Source of the DNA: CAYNEO01 sp964396245
GTDB lineage: Bacteria > Zixibacteria > MSB-5A5 > GN15 > FEB-12
NCBI GenBank assembly: GCA_964396245.1
Contig: CAYNEO010000004.1
Span: 75,497-139,496, forward strand
Reading direction: 5' to 3'
DNA length: 64,000 nucleotides
Under the pieces are notes generated by a model, which saw only the letters and a list, made by a program, of their open reading frames with translations, had not been told where the DNA came from and searched no databases. A program made the translations under genes and the position numbers. Position 1 is the stretch's first letter; every line of letters starts with the position of its first letter. Positions 11,142-20,599 of the stretch are shown one piece after another.

Positions 11142-13441
11142 CCTACGGAAAATCGCCGCTGATAGTCTTGTTGCTTGTACTGAGCGTTACCCCATTTTCA
11201 TCCGCTACAGCCGCCGATGGAGCGCAACTCGCCGAAGTTGTCGAGCAACTGGCAAATCCTTCGCTCGACAATACCGTAGCATATGATGTCGCCGGCCTGG
11301 AAATCGAGCACCACGGTTTTGTCCTGGTATTGGATTCCGGAACCATGTACCTGATAGAACCGGTTGTGCTTGACTCGGGTGCGCAATATGTCGGCGGGTA
11401 TTTTCAGGGACGGGCGCATTTTCGGTTTGTGCCGCCGGTGCAGGTTGAGAGAGACCAGGTACGGCGGTTCTTCAAAACGGATTCACTGAATCGCGAATGC
11501 ACGACCACCGAACTGCTGTTCAGCAGGGACATGTACTCTGTCGTAATGGAAGCGGGTAAGAAGAAGTCGCCGGACATTACGCCTGAATTGGCCGAGAGTT
11601 TCTCCGAAAGCAACGGAGTGCTCACTGAGGGAGGCAGCCGCGAATTCGTTTTCAGCGCCGTAAAGGCTGTTTCACAACCGGCCGGCGAGTCGTTTTTGCT
11701 GGTAAATACCGAGCTGTACGAAACAGGTCGGGTCATATATCGATTCGATCCCTATGACCGCGAGGAGGTCAAGCTGTACCGCTACTCATTCGAGCGCGGT
11801 TATGGACAACGGATGGAACTGGTGTCCAGCTACAGTATCTATATCGATTCCTCTTATCGCACAATCAACGGCTTCAGCAAAAGACAAATTGACACCCGCC
11901 AATATGCCATTACCGCCGTCGTGGACAACGAGGGATTTTGTGCGTGTACGGCGACGCTGGAGGGCGTCATCCTCAAGCCCGTGCAGATGGCGGCGATGAG
12001 CCTGCGACCCGAGATGGAGGTCGACAGCATTCTCGATGCGTCGGGCAGTCACGTCGGGTTCATCCGTCCGGCAAATGAAGATAATCCCGACCCCGGGCTC
12101 TACCTGTTCCTGGCGGACCGTTTCGAGGCCGGCGACAGCCTGGCTCTGACACTCTTTTATGGCGGCAATATCGCTGATGTCGGCGGGGGTGAATTGTCTG
12201 TCCACGCGGGCGCGGACTGGTATCCGCGATACAGGTATTTTGACCGGGCAACTTTCGACCTGACACTCCGCACTCCCCGCGATCTGGCTTGCACGGCCAC
12301 CGGCAAGCAGGTCGAGCGCAAAGTGGAGAAGCAAAAGTATGTCACACAGTGGCGACAGGATTATCCCGTTGCCGATGTCACGTTCGCTATCGGGAGGCTG
12401 GAAGAGTACGTTGCGTCCGCTGAGGACCTTCCTCCGATTCATCTCTATTATGAGCCCACGGCGATGACGGCGCAGGCAACCGATACCGCATACGTCCCGC
12501 CGGGCGAAGAGGACGTGTTCAACAGCCTCAAGCTGTTCACCCATTATTTCGGTACTTGCGTGTTTCCACAGCTTGTGGCTGTAGAGACACCGTCTCAGGA
12601 CGCCGGTGTCTATGCCGGTTTTCTCGCACTGGGCATGCAGACATTTGTGGCGGATCTCGGGTGGGGCCACGATCGACTGACACGATCGACCGGCGTCGCA
12701 CACCAGTGGTGGGGAAGTGCCGTGGGATATGAAACGTACCACGACGAGTGGTTGAGCAAAGGCATCGCGCTGTATTCAGCCCTGATGTACCTCCAGGCGG
12801 CCGGGGGCAATGACCTGTTTATCGATCGTTTGAGCGCCTATCGCGACGAGATATTTGCTTCTCACACGTACCTGTTCAGCACCGAAGAGGAATCCGGTCC
12901 GGTTATTCTCGGCAATCGTACCGCCGGCTACCTCACTCCAGAAGATGCCGAGCTCATCGTGTACAAGAAAGGCGCCTATATCATCCACATGCTCCGTAAC
13001 CTGCTGCTCGACACCAAGAACATGAACGAGGACCGATTCCTGACCATGATGCGTGACTGGTATCAGACCTATAAGGGCAAGCCGGCGTCGACATACGAGT
13101 TCCAGCGCATGGTCGAGAAATACACCGGTGTTGACATGAGCTGGTTCTTCAAGCAGTTTGTCTACGAACAGCAACTGCCAACCTATGAATTCTCCTATAC
13201 CACGGAACGCGATTCCTCGGGCAACGCCGTTATTACCTGCCACGTGGTCGAGTCGGGAGTCCCCGACGACTGGATGATGTATGTGCCGGTGGAGATCGAG
13301 TTCATGAGCGGCAGCAAGGCATATCTGCGCCTGTTTATCGAGCAGCCGATCAGCGATATCACACTGCCGCCGGTCGCGGGCAATATCAAGGCGATTCGAT
13401 TCAACCCGTTCAACTCGGTGCTCGCCAAGGTCAAGCGATAG
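11138..13441 (+). CDS. Secreted M1 aminopeptidase-like protein with degenerate active site
   Basis: This 767-residue exported protein has a signal peptide (about 1-26), a long beta-rich N-terminal half and a gluzincin-like domain resembling M1 aminopeptidases around residues 500-680. The zinc motif that should read HExxH...E reads T518-G519-V-A-H522-QWWG, with K541 exactly where the third-ligand Glu belongs. The first His, the catalytic Glu and the third-ligand Glu are therefore replaced, and only the second His remains. It is probably a non-catalytic homologue that binds peptides or folds as a scaffold. GTG 11138 overlaps the M48 protease stop, so both are likely made together. Confidence 0.82.
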   Translation: MTYGKSPLIVLLLVLSVTPFSSATAADGAQLAEVVEQLANPSLDNTVAYDVAGLEIEHHGFVLVLDSGTMYLIEPVVLDSGAQYVGGYFQGRAHFRFVPPVQVERDQVRRFFKTDSLNRECTTTELLFSRDMYSVVMEAGKKKSPDITPELAESFSESNGVLTEGGSREFVFSAVKAVSQPAGESFLLVNTELYETGRVIYRFDPYDREEVKLYRYSFERGYGQRMELVSSYSIYIDSSYRTINGFSKRQIDTRQYAITAVVDNEGFCACTATLEGVILKPVQMAAMSLRPEMEVDSILDASGSHVGFIRPANEDNPDPGLYLFLADRFEAGDSLALTLFYGGNIADVGGGELSVHAGADWYPRYRYFDRATFDLTLRTPRDLACTATGKQVERKVEKQKYVTQWRQDYPVADVTFAIGRLEEYVASAEDLPPIHLYYEPTAMTAQATDTAYVPPGEEDVFNSLKLFTHYFGTCVFPQLVAVETPSQDAGVYAGFLALGMQTFVADLGWGHDRLTRSTGVAHQWWGSAVGYETYHDEWLSKGIALYSALMYLQAAGGNDLFIDRLSAYRDEIFASHTYLFSTEEESGPVILGNRTAGYLTPEDAELIVYKKGAYIIHMLRNLLLDTKNMNEDRFLTMMRDWYQTYKGKPASTYEFQRMVEKYTGVDMSWFFKQFVYEQQLPTYEFSYTTERDSSGNAVITCHVVESGVPDDWMMYVPVEIEFMSGSKAYLRLFIEQPISDITLPPVAGNIKAIRFNPFNSVLAKVKR

Positions 13442-13466
13442 CTGTCGGCAGTTTCCCAATTCCCAC

Positions 13467-13494
13467 TTGCCCGTTCAGGGCAAACGTGTATATT
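13467..13494 (+). promoter_or_regulatory. Candidate sigma-70 promoter of fumC
   Basis: TTGCCC (13467-13472) and TATATT (13489-13494) are 16 bases apart and lie 41 bases before the fumC start codon. Form and spacing match the candidate rpmA promoter. Confidence 0.5.
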
Positions 13495-13535
13495 GCTCCC
13501 TGTTATGTGAAAACAATAACAATCTGGAGGATATT

Positions 13536-14936
13536 ATGGATTATCGGATTGAGACGGATTCGATGGGGGAAATTGAGGTACCGTCGGATCGCTACTACGG
13601 CGCACAGACTGCCCGCTCGCTGGTTCATTTCAAGATCGGACACGAACGGATGCCGCGCGAGCTGATTCGCGCCATGGGGATACTGAAGAAAGCCGCGGCC
13701 CTGGTCAATATGGATCTGGGACTCCTGCCGAAGGAGAAGGGCGATTTGATCGTGAAAGCCGCCGACGAAGTTATCGACGGCAAGCTGGACCTGCACTTCC
13801 CGCTGGTGATCTGGCAGACCGGGTCGGGCACGCAGACCAACATGAACACCAATGAAGTCATTTCCAACCGGGCGATCGAGATGGCGGGCGGTGTTATGGG
13901 TTCGAAAAGCCCGGTTCACCCGAACGACGACGTCAACAAGGCGCAGTCATCGAACGACACCTTCCCGACCGCGATGCATATCGCCGCCGTCGAGGAAATT
14001 CATCGCCGGTTAATCCCGATGATCACTCAGCTCCGCGACACGCTGAAAAAGAAATCGGAAGAATTCAAGGATATCATCAAGATCGGCCGGACACATCTGA
14101 TGGATGCCACGCCGCTCACGCTGGGGCAGGAGTTCTCCGGCTATGTCCAGCAGCTGACCCTGGGATTGGATCGCATCAACGACGCCCTCGAGCGGCTGTA
14201 TCCGCTTGCCCTTGGCGGCACCGCGGTCGGTACCGGCCTGAATACGCACCCGGAGTTCGCCGTCAGGGCGGCGGCGAAGATCGCTGAATTGACCGGCAAG
14301 CCGTTCGTTACGGCGCCCAACAAATTCGAATCGCTGGCGGCCCACGATGCCCTGGTTGAAATATCGGGAGTGCTGAAGACTATCGCCTGCTCGCTGATGA
14401 AAATCGCCAATGACATCCGCTGGCTGGCCTCCGGTCCGCGCTGCGGAATCGGCGAAATCTCCATCCCCGCCAACGAGCCGGGATCTTCGATCATGCCCGG
14501 TAAGGTCAACCCGACCCAGTCCGAGGCAATGACTATGGTGGCGGCACAGGTAATGGGCAACGATGTTTCGGTCAATGTCGGCGGATCATCGGGTAATTTC
14601 GAACTGAACGTTTTCAAGCCGGTAATCATCTACAACGTGCTCCAGTCGATTCGCCTTATCGCCGATTCCTGCGAAATGTTCAATGAGCACTGCGCCGACG
14701 GTATCGAGCCGAACAAGATCAATATCGAGAAGAACCTCAGGAATTCGCTGATGCTTGTCACGGCGCTGAATCCGCATATCGGCTATGACAACGCCGCCAA
14801 AGTGGCCAAGAAGGCACATGCCGACAACAGCACGCTCAAGGAAGCGGCCGTGGCGCTCGGTCTGCTGACGGCGGAGGAATTCGATGAGAAGGTTCGGCCG
14901 GAGAAAATGATCGGCCCGAACCTGAAGGCCAAGTAA
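13536..14936 (+). CDS. fumC: Fumarate hydratase class II
   Basis: This 466-residue oxygen-stable, iron-free fumarase interconverts fumarate and L-malate in the TCA cycle as a cytoplasmic homotetramer. The N-terminal RIETDSMGEIEVP and the GSSIMPGKVNP superfamily signature are present, as are the TGSGTQTNMN substrate-site segment and the SSNDTFPTAMH segment. I chose ATG 13536, which follows TGGAGG at ideal spacing; the longer frame to 13467 would run through the promoter. It is monocistronic, with its own promoter and a strong terminator. Confidence 0.96.
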   Translation: MDYRIETDSMGEIEVPSDRYYGAQTARSLVHFKIGHERMPRELIRAMGILKKAAALVNMDLGLLPKEKGDLIVKAADEVIDGKLDLHFPLVIWQTGSGTQTNMNTNEVISNRAIEMAGGVMGSKSPVHPNDDVNKAQSSNDTFPTAMHIAAVEEIHRRLIPMITQLRDTLKKKSEEFKDIIKIGRTHLMDATPLTLGQEFSGYVQQLTLGLDRINDALERLYPLALGGTAVGTGLNTHPEFAVRAAAKIAELTGKPFVTAPNKFESLAAHDALVEISGVLKTIACSLMKIANDIRWLASGPRCGIGEISIPANEPGSSIMPGKVNPTQSEAMTMVAAQVMGNDVSVNVGGSSGNFELNVFKPVIIYNVLQSIRLIADSCEMFNEHCADGIEPNKINIEKNLRNSLMLVTALNPHIGYDNAAKVAKKAHADNSTLKEAAVALGLLTAEEFDEKVRPEKMIGPNLKAK

Positions 14937-14967
14937 CCGAAGCTGTTTCAAATAGACATCAATAAAT

Positions 14968-14993
14968 AAGGCCCCGCTCTGCGGGGCCTTTTA
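14968..14993 (+). terminator. Intrinsic terminator after fumC
   Basis: A perfect ten-pair stem (14968-14977 with 14981-14990) with a three-base TCT loop ends in TTTT, 31 bases after the fumC stop. Confidence 0.92.
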
Positions 14994-15490
14994 AGTACTA
15001 TATGGGAGGATTAGATGCTGTCGTTTTTTGTTACATCGTCTCTCGTCTCTAGAGTGCGAGGGCGGTACAGCCCTGTACCGACCCTCGCTATATCCTAACT
15101 AGCCTTTAGGACAGCTCCACCTCATCCCTCAAGGTGGCATTTCCTCTAACGAAAAAAAGGCTTTCAGGTTCCACTTTTTCAAACGTGAAAAAACGCCGTG
15201 TGACTGCAATTAAAAAGGCGGAGCGTCCTGCTCCGCCTTCTTGGTCTGTGCTGTCTAACTGGATAGGACCGTCCCGTTTGAGACGGCATTAATTATAACA
15301 AGCAGACAGCTCTTTTCGTTTCAACTTTCTAACCAGAAACGAAATAAAAACCGTATTTGGTCCACAATCGTAAGCCATTATACAGCAACAAATAACGCTG
15401 CTATGTCCAACGAGGGTCGATCCCGACCATACCTCTCTGTCACGCAAGTGTCATTGGCGCTGTCGCACAGTGTGAATTTGTCCCTAACGG
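14994..15490. other. Gene-free spacer with several hairpins between convergent fumC and the Mop gene
   Basis: I see no credible ORF. The spacer holds a nested inverted repeat (GCGAGGG 15056-15062 / CCCTCGC 15082-15088 around GGTACAG / CTGTACC). It also holds short hairpins at 15117-15137 (CCACCT/AGGTGG), 15175-15192 (TTTTTCA/TGAAAAA, AACG loop) and 15314-15344 (TTTCGTTTC/GAAACGAAA). Part of it is the 3' untranslated region of the minus-strand Mop gene. The nested repeat looks like a dispersed intergenic element, but only one copy is in this window. Confidence 0.5.
15212..15239 (-). terminator. Terminator, best oriented for the minus-strand Mop transcript
   Basis: A perfect ten-pair stem (AAGGCGGAGC 15215-15224 with GCTCCGCCTT 15230-15239) has a T tract on the minus-strand side. 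If it serves the Mop gene, that message has a 3' untranslated region of about 250 bases. Confidence 0.65.
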
Positions 15491-15703
15491 TTATCCCTGC
15501 TTGACCGGCAGGACATGGATTGCCTTCACGACCAGAAGCACCTCGTCGCCGTTCTGCAGATTCAAATCCTCGAGCGATTCGGTTGTCAATACCGAGGCCA
15601 TCTGCGTCGGTTCCTCGACCGCAAATTTGACGAGCGACATGATCTCGCCCTTCTTGATGGAATGCACCCTGGCCGTGATTGCGTTCCGTGCTCCGTATTT
15701 CAT
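15491..15703 (-). CDS. Molybdenum-pterin-binding (Mop/TOBE) domain protein
   Basis: This 70-residue single-domain protein resembles molbindins, the small TOBE/Mop proteins that bind molybdate or related oxyanions in homo-oligomers. Family features are the MKYGARNAITARV start, a conserved mid-region VKFAVEE...TTESLEDL and the NGDEVLLVVKA end. The ATG has an excellent ribosome-binding site (AAAGGAGG). It is transcribed alone, away from any transporter or molybdopterin gene in this window, so molybdate storage or homeostasis is an inference. It lies divergent to the RqcH-like gene. Confidence 0.8.
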   Translation of the reverse strand: MKYGARNAITARVHSIKKGEIMSLVKFAVEEPTQMASVLTTESLEDLNLQNGDEVLLVVKAIHVLPVKQG

Positions 15704-15739
15704 CGGATTCCTCCTTTACAGGTTTTCGTGTGCGACCTG

Positions 15740-15769
15740 AATCTAGCCGAATACCGGCCGTACTGTCAA
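15740..15769 (-). promoter_or_regulatory. Candidate promoter of the Mop gene, within a palindrome
   Basis: On the minus strand a consensus TTGACA (15769-15764) is followed, 18 bases on, by TAGATT (15745-15740). The -35 box is half of a perfect 12-base palindrome, TGTCAATTGACA (15764-15775), which lies in the divergent spacer with the RqcH-like gene and could be an operator. Confidence 0.5.
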
Positions 15770-15809
15770 TTGACATTGCGTATAAAATCAACCGCCGTAT
15801 ATTCGTGCC

Positions 15810-17495
15810 ATGCAAACAGCCCTCCATATCCTCAGCCTGGTCAATGAGATTCGCGGTGAGATGACCGGTGGCGAAATCGTTTCAACCGCGTTCTACAAGA
15901 AAGAGCGCGCGGCCTATTTCTTTGTCAGAAAAGGCAAGCTGAAGTCCTGCCTCGCGTTCATATTCCATCCGGTCGGGTTCGGCTACTATCTCGTGCCCAG
16001 CGGCAAAATCAAAATCGACACCAGGGAAAAACCCTGGCCGATCTTCGCGCTCGACGGCGCCCGTATTTCGGAAGTGGAGCAGATGGGACTGGACCGCCTG
16101 TTTCGAATCGTATGCGAGAAAGACAGCGAGACCAGGGTCTGTGTCCTTGAGGCTATCGGGCCAAATGGCAACATATGGCTGCTCGACACCGGCGAGAAGA
16201 TTCTCGGCACACTCCGCAAACGCGATTTCAAGTCCGGGAAAACTTATAGCCCCGCCACATTGCCTGATCGCCTGAGTCCATTTGAGCTCAATGGGGCGCT
16301 GATCAGCAAGCGCCTGCGCGATACAGCCGGCTCGTCGCCATCGATGGTGACCTTCATCGAGAAACAGGTGCTCGGGTTCAACCGCACCATGGCCAAAGAA
16401 GCGGTGACCCGGACCGATATCGATTTTGTCGAACTCGATCAAGTATCAGACAGTGACCTGGACAAACTCGCCGAGACTATCACCGACATAGCCGAGAGGT
16501 TTCGCCAGCCCGATGCCGGCTATCTTTACGATGTCCGGGGCGCGCTCGAAGCGTACCCGTTCAAACTGCGCACGGTCGACACTCAGCCGGAAAAATTCAA
16601 GACCTTGTCTCTGGCGGTGATGGCCATGTCGTCGCGGCGCAAATCGGTCGTGCAGGAGGCGGACACTGAAAAGCAGGTCACCGATGCCGTCCGCAAGGCG
16701 CTCAAGAAACTCGAGCGGCGCGTTCCGCGTCTTCAAAAAGATATCGCCGAGGCGGCCGATTTCGAAAAGTACCGCAAGTACGGTGAACTGCTCCAGATTA
16801 AACTTCCTGACATCCAGAAAGGGATGAAATCGATCACCGTCGAGGATGTATATTCGCCGACATCGGAACCGCTGACAATCAACCTCGACCCCGCTCTGCC
16901 GCCGCACGAAAACGTCGAGACATATTTCCGAAAATACCGCAAGGGTCGCGAGGGACTGGAGCTGCTTCAACGGCGGCTCGAGATAACGGGACAGGAAATC
17001 GACGAACTCAGGCTGATTCTGGGGGAACTCGAGCGGAATTTTGATTCGGCCTACGAGCGATACCGCTCGGATATCGATTCACTTCTCCCGCGCGGCGGCG
17101 AACAGAAAGACACCGCCGCACCGCGTCTGCCGTTCAGGGAGTATCACCTGTCGACCGGTCTTAAAATCTATGTCGGTCGGGACGGTTCCGATAACGACCG
17201 CACGACATTCGAATACGCGCGTCCGTACGAATTGTGGTTTCACACCCAGCAGTGTCCCGGCTCGCATGTCGTGATCAAGTACCCGAACAAGTCGTTTGAG
17301 CCGTCGAAAGGCGAGATTGAAGAAGCGGCCGCGATTGCGGCCTATCACAGCAAGGCCAAAAATGATTCGCTCGTGCCCGTTGTCTACGCCGAGCGACGTT
17401 ATGTCCGCAAGCCGCGCGGCGCCAAACCGGGGCTCGTAACAGTGGAGCGGGAGAAATCAATCATGGTCGCCCCGCGCAAACCGGTGGACGAGTGA
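15810..17495 (+). CDS. rqcH: NFACT-family ribosome quality-control protein (RqcH-like)
   Basis: This 561-residue protein matches the Rqc2/RqcH/NFACT family, which binds obstructed 50S subunits carrying peptidyl-tRNA and adds C-terminal alanine tails that mark the chain for degradation. The NFACT-N domain carries the D95-R96 pair (GLDRLFR) in register with the D97-R98 of Bacillus RqcH needed for tailing. A coiled-coil region (about 275-430) is followed by the NFACT-R domain with WFHTQQCPGSHVVI and the KPRGAKPGLV end. The length is close to RqcH (about 570). It lies alone, divergent from the Mop gene. Confidence 0.88.
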   Translation: MQTALHILSLVNEIRGEMTGGEIVSTAFYKKERAAYFFVRKGKLKSCLAFIFHPVGFGYYLVPSGKIKIDTREKPWPIFALDGARISEVEQMGLDRLFRIVCEKDSETRVCVLEAIGPNGNIWLLDTGEKILGTLRKRDFKSGKTYSPATLPDRLSPFELNGALISKRLRDTAGSSPSMVTFIEKQVLGFNRTMAKEAVTRTDIDFVELDQVSDSDLDKLAETITDIAERFRQPDAGYLYDVRGALEAYPFKLRTVDTQPEKFKTLSLAVMAMSSRRKSVVQEADTEKQVTDAVRKALKKLERRVPRLQKDIAEAADFEKYRKYGELLQIKLPDIQKGMKSITVEDVYSPTSEPLTINLDPALPPHENVETYFRKYRKGREGLELLQRRLEITGQEIDELRLILGELERNFDSAYERYRSDIDSLLPRGGEQKDTAAPRLPFREYHLSTGLKIYVGRDGSDNDRTTFEYARPYELWFHTQQCPGSHVVIKYPNKSFEPSKGEIEEAAAIAAYHSKAKNDSLVPVVYAERRYVRKPRGAKPGLVTVEREKSIMVAPRKPVDE

Positions 17496-17534
17496 ATATC
17501 ATATCGGCGTGAGGTATATCTCTGAGGGGTGACT

Positions 17535-18824
17535 TTATGTTCCCGCTTCGGCGAGTAATGGCTCCGGCTCTCTCCGCCGCATCGGCTGGAATTTCTTGTA
17601 AGTCAGTGAACGCCACAACCATTCCACCGGCCCGAATCGATATCGCTTCAGCCAGTAATTTGAAAACGGAATCAACACCGCCCAGATGGCGAAGACAATG
17701 AGCAGCTGAGCCCATCGGTCAACCTTGCCGTACAAGGCAAATCCCTGTCCGTAGAACAAAAACGTCCCGATAAGCGACTGAAGGAGATAATTGGTGAAAG
17801 CCATCCGCCCGACGGGGGCCAGCGCCGAAGTGATCCGTTTCAGATAGCCTTGTCTGCAAATCAGCATCACCAGGCAAATATATGCGAAAGCCGTAAAGAG
17901 CGAGCCCCAGTAGTTGTAATGCATGTTACCAAACAACGAAGACTCAACTGACCATCCGGTAGCGAAGTCCCGGGTTATGCCGAATATTGTCAGCGGCAGT
18001 CCGATAATCAGGCCCGCGACAGCGCCGATGATGTAAAATCGTGCCGATCTCTGCGCCGAGAGCACACCCCACTTATAAAGCGCCATTCCGATAAGCATGC
18101 ATCCGCCTGCTCGCCAGCCGATAAACGCCAGCATCGAGCTGGTCTGTACCATGAGCGACGCCACGATCCGGTTCAACAACTGCCCGGTCCATCCGCCGCG
18201 GTAAACAGCCAGCAGTTCGCCGACAGTCTCGGGCGACGGATTCCAGAACGTCCTCATCTGCTCCGTGGCCTCAGGCGGCCAAAAAGGCAGAGTGGCAGAA
18301 ACCAGCAGGTATATCGCCGAGGCCACCGATAGCGAGATAATCCCGAAGATGAGCAGCCACTTCGGTGACATCCGACGAAACAGATAGACCACAAGCGCAC
18401 ACAGTGCGTAAGGGACGAGAATGTCGCCGTGCCAGAGCAGGTAGGCGTGCGCCAGCCCGATAATCAACAGCCAGAACGTGCGGCGGTAATGCACACCGGC
18501 CGGTTTGAGCCCGCGGGCCTCGACCCGAGCGGTCAACAACACAATCCCCGCGCCATACAGCATGGAAAAAATAGTCAGGAACTTCATGCTCGCGAACACT
18601 TGCGAGAAAGTCCACACCCCGAGATTGACACCGGTGAGGTCACCGTAGGCCGTCGGGTTGAAATAGGCGGAGTCGATCATGGCGAACATTTGAATGTTCA
18701 TGATCAAAATGCCAAGGATTGCAATACCGCGGAGAACATCGAGCGAAGATATCCGCTCCGATTCTTCGGTTGGCGTGGCCGGTGCCGACGCCCGTACGGT
18801 TTCCGCCATGCTTGCTTCGGACAT
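17535..18824 (-). CDS. DUF418/YeiB-family membrane protein
   Basis: This 429-residue polytopic protein has the N-terminal signature SSLDVLRGIAILGILIMNI, typical of YeiB-like (DUF418) proteins and related to the acyltransferase-3 fold. It has about nine to ten TM helices and the C-terminal DUF418 segment ending FGPVEWLWRSLTY. The biochemical role of the family is not established; acyl transfer or transport has been suggested. The ATG is preceded by CGAGGG. The gene converges with the RqcH-like gene, and ispG lies upstream on the same strand, 186 bases away. Confidence 0.85.
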   Translation of the reverse strand: MSEASMAETVRASAPATPTEESERISSLDVLRGIAILGILIMNIQMFAMIDSAYFNPTAYGDLTGVNLGVWTFSQVFASMKFLTIFSMLYGAGIVLLTARVEARGLKPAGVHYRRTFWLLIIGLAHAYLLWHGDILVPYALCALVVYLFRRMSPKWLLIFGIISLSVASAIYLLVSATLPFWPPEATEQMRTFWNPSPETVGELLAVYRGGWTGQLLNRIVASLMVQTSSMLAFIGWRAGGCMLIGMALYKWGVLSAQRSARFYIIGAVAGLIIGLPLTIFGITRDFATGWSVESSLFGNMHYNYWGSLFTAFAYICLVMLICRQGYLKRITSALAPVGRMAFTNYLLQSLIGTFLFYGQGFALYGKVDRWAQLLIVFAIWAVLIPFSNYWLKRYRFGPVEWLWRSLTYKKFQPMRRREPEPLLAEAGT

Positions 18825-19010
18825 GATAACCCTCGCACAGAGTTGTGGATTGGATGCTCCTGGTTCAATATAGAATAGAGCTCATCTCAGGCAAACAGTT
18901 TCTCGCGAGTTGACTGGCGCCGCCACACGAACATGCGCAATGTAACAAAATTCAAATATTCGACTGAGATGCACCGGAGGGAGAGGGGTGGATGTGATGG
19001 TGGACCGGGT

Positions 19011-20102
19011 CTATTCGCGTGGGATTTTCTCGCCCGTCATTGTTTCGATTTCATCGAGCAGACTCTTCTCGAGTTCCGCCTCGGTCACGCGTTTGACAAT
19101 CTCGCCCTTTTTGATAAGGATGCCCTTACCGTCGCCGCCCGCGATACCGACATCGGCGGCCGCCGCTTCACCGGGACCGTTCACGGCGCAACCCATGACC
19201 GCGACCTTCAAAGGCTTCTTGATATGCCGCGTTTTTGCAGAAATCGACTCCGCCAGGGGGATCATATCGATCTGACATCTTCCACACGTGGGGCAGGCAA
19301 TGACTTCGATGCCATCGTTTTTGAGCGCACACGCGGTCAGGATTTGCTTCGCGACACGCGGCTCATGAATCGGGTCGGCTGTCAGCGACACGCGAATGGT
19401 ATCGCCGATACCGGTCATGAGAATGGCGCCGATACCTACCGATGACTTGATCGTCCCGGTCTCCAGTATGCCCGACTCAGTGATACCGATATGAAGCGGG
19501 TAATCGCACTGTTCGGCCAGCATGTGATACGCCCAGAAAGCCGTGACAGTATTTGTTGACTTGACTGAAACAACAATATCGCGAAAGTCCATATCCTCGA
19601 GAATCTGGATTTCTCTCATCGCGGCCTGGACAAAGCCTCGAGGATCATCGTGACGGTACCTGTCGAGTATATCCTTCGGAAGTGACCCGGAGTTGACACC
19701 GATTCGGATAGGGATTTCCCGTTCTTTGGCCGCCTTGGTGACCTCTCGCACTTTCCATTCCGCGCCGATATTGCCCGGGTTGATGCGAATCTTGTCAAAC
19801 CCGGCTTCGATAGCCTTCAAAGCCAGCTTGTACTGGAAATGAATATCGGCCACGAGCGGTCTGGAGACCTGTTCGCGAATCGCCTTCAGACAGTTGCCCG
19901 CCTCGTGATTGAGCACCGAAATCCGTACAATATCACACCCGGCGTCGAAAAGCTGATTGATCTGCTTGACCGTGGCGCCGACATCGCGGGTGTCGGTGGT
20001 GGTCATCGACTGTATGGCAACGGGAAAACCGCCGCCGATAATCACATCGCCTATTTTTACTGCTCGACTTTTACGTCGCTTTATGGGATATTGTAGTTCC
20101 AT
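19011..20102 (-). CDS. ispG: 4-hydroxy-3-methylbut-2-en-1-yl diphosphate synthase (IspG/GcpE)
   Basis: This 363-residue iron-sulfur enzyme of the MEP isoprenoid pathway converts MEcPP to HMBPP in the cytoplasm. It is the short bacterial form, without the plant-type insert. Cluster ligands are visible in CPTCGRC (near residue 265) and MGCAVNGPGE; the N-terminus RRKSRAVKIGDVIIGG and the FDKIRINPGNIG barrel segment are also typical. Other MEP genes are not in the window. A hypothetical gene diverges just upstream. Confidence 0.96.
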   Translation of the reverse strand: MELQYPIKRRKSRAVKIGDVIIGGGFPVAIQSMTTTDTRDVGATVKQINQLFDAGCDIVRISVLNHEAGNCLKAIREQVSRPLVADIHFQYKLALKAIEAGFDKIRINPGNIGAEWKVREVTKAAKEREIPIRIGVNSGSLPKDILDRYRHDDPRGFVQAAMREIQILEDMDFRDIVVSVKSTNTVTAFWAYHMLAEQCDYPLHIGITESGILETGTIKSSVGIGAILMTGIGDTIRVSLTADPIHEPRVAKQILTACALKNDGIEVIACPTCGRCQIDMIPLAESISAKTRHIKKPLKVAVMGCAVNGPGEAAAADVGIAGGDGKGILIKKGEIVKRVTEAELEKSLLDEIETMTGEKIPRE

Positions 20103-20164
20103 GCTCGTGCTTGTTGACCGATGATGAACAGTTTTCTAAGTTATGGGTTCTACGCCGGTACGCA

Positions 20165-20587
20165 ATGAAAAGTTGGTCTTATTTTATCTGGTTTAAGCGG
20201 TTGATTCCGTTCGTATTGCTGGGGATCCTATGGTTGGCGTACGTCAAAATTCGCGACTATCGTCACGACCGGCAGGCGCGCTTTGAATCGACAATCGCCC
20301 TCGTGACCGCGCACATCTGGATCGCCGGCGCAAAGTATCATGACGATCCCGATCGGTTCGTGATATACCGGGACTCCGTGCTGAAAGCGAACGACCTGAC
20401 TCTCGATGAAATCGAAGACTATGCCTCAAAGTACCAGAAAGAACCGGAGAAGTACGAACGGGTAGCGGAACTGACTGCTGAATTTGTCGACTCTCTTTAT
20501 GAGCTCGAGGATTCGCTGAGACGGGTCGAGAAGGATACGTCGGTCGCCGCTTCCGACTCGACTCAACAGAAGCGATCGGAACGCTAG
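20165..20587 (+). CDS. Hypothetical single-TM protein
   Basis: This 140-residue protein has no family I recognise. Using ATG 20165, it begins with a short basic segment, one TM helix (FVLLGILWLAYV) and then a charged, mostly helical cytoplasmic or periplasmic region ending in a Ser/Gln/Arg-rich tail. A longer frame starts at 20111, but that stretch overlaps the likely promoter between this gene and ispG. Neither start has a strong ribosome-binding site. The short mixed-charge helices resemble a DUF4296-like lipoprotein region, but this is not firm. Confidence 0.6.
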   Translation: MKSWSYFIWFKRLIPFVLLGILWLAYVKIRDYRHDRQARFESTIALVTAHIWIAGAKYHDDPDRFVIYRDSVLKANDLTLDEIEDYASKYQKEPEKYERVAELTAEFVDSLYELEDSLRRVEKDTSVAASDSTQQKRSER

Positions 20588-20599
20588 GGGGAAAACCCC

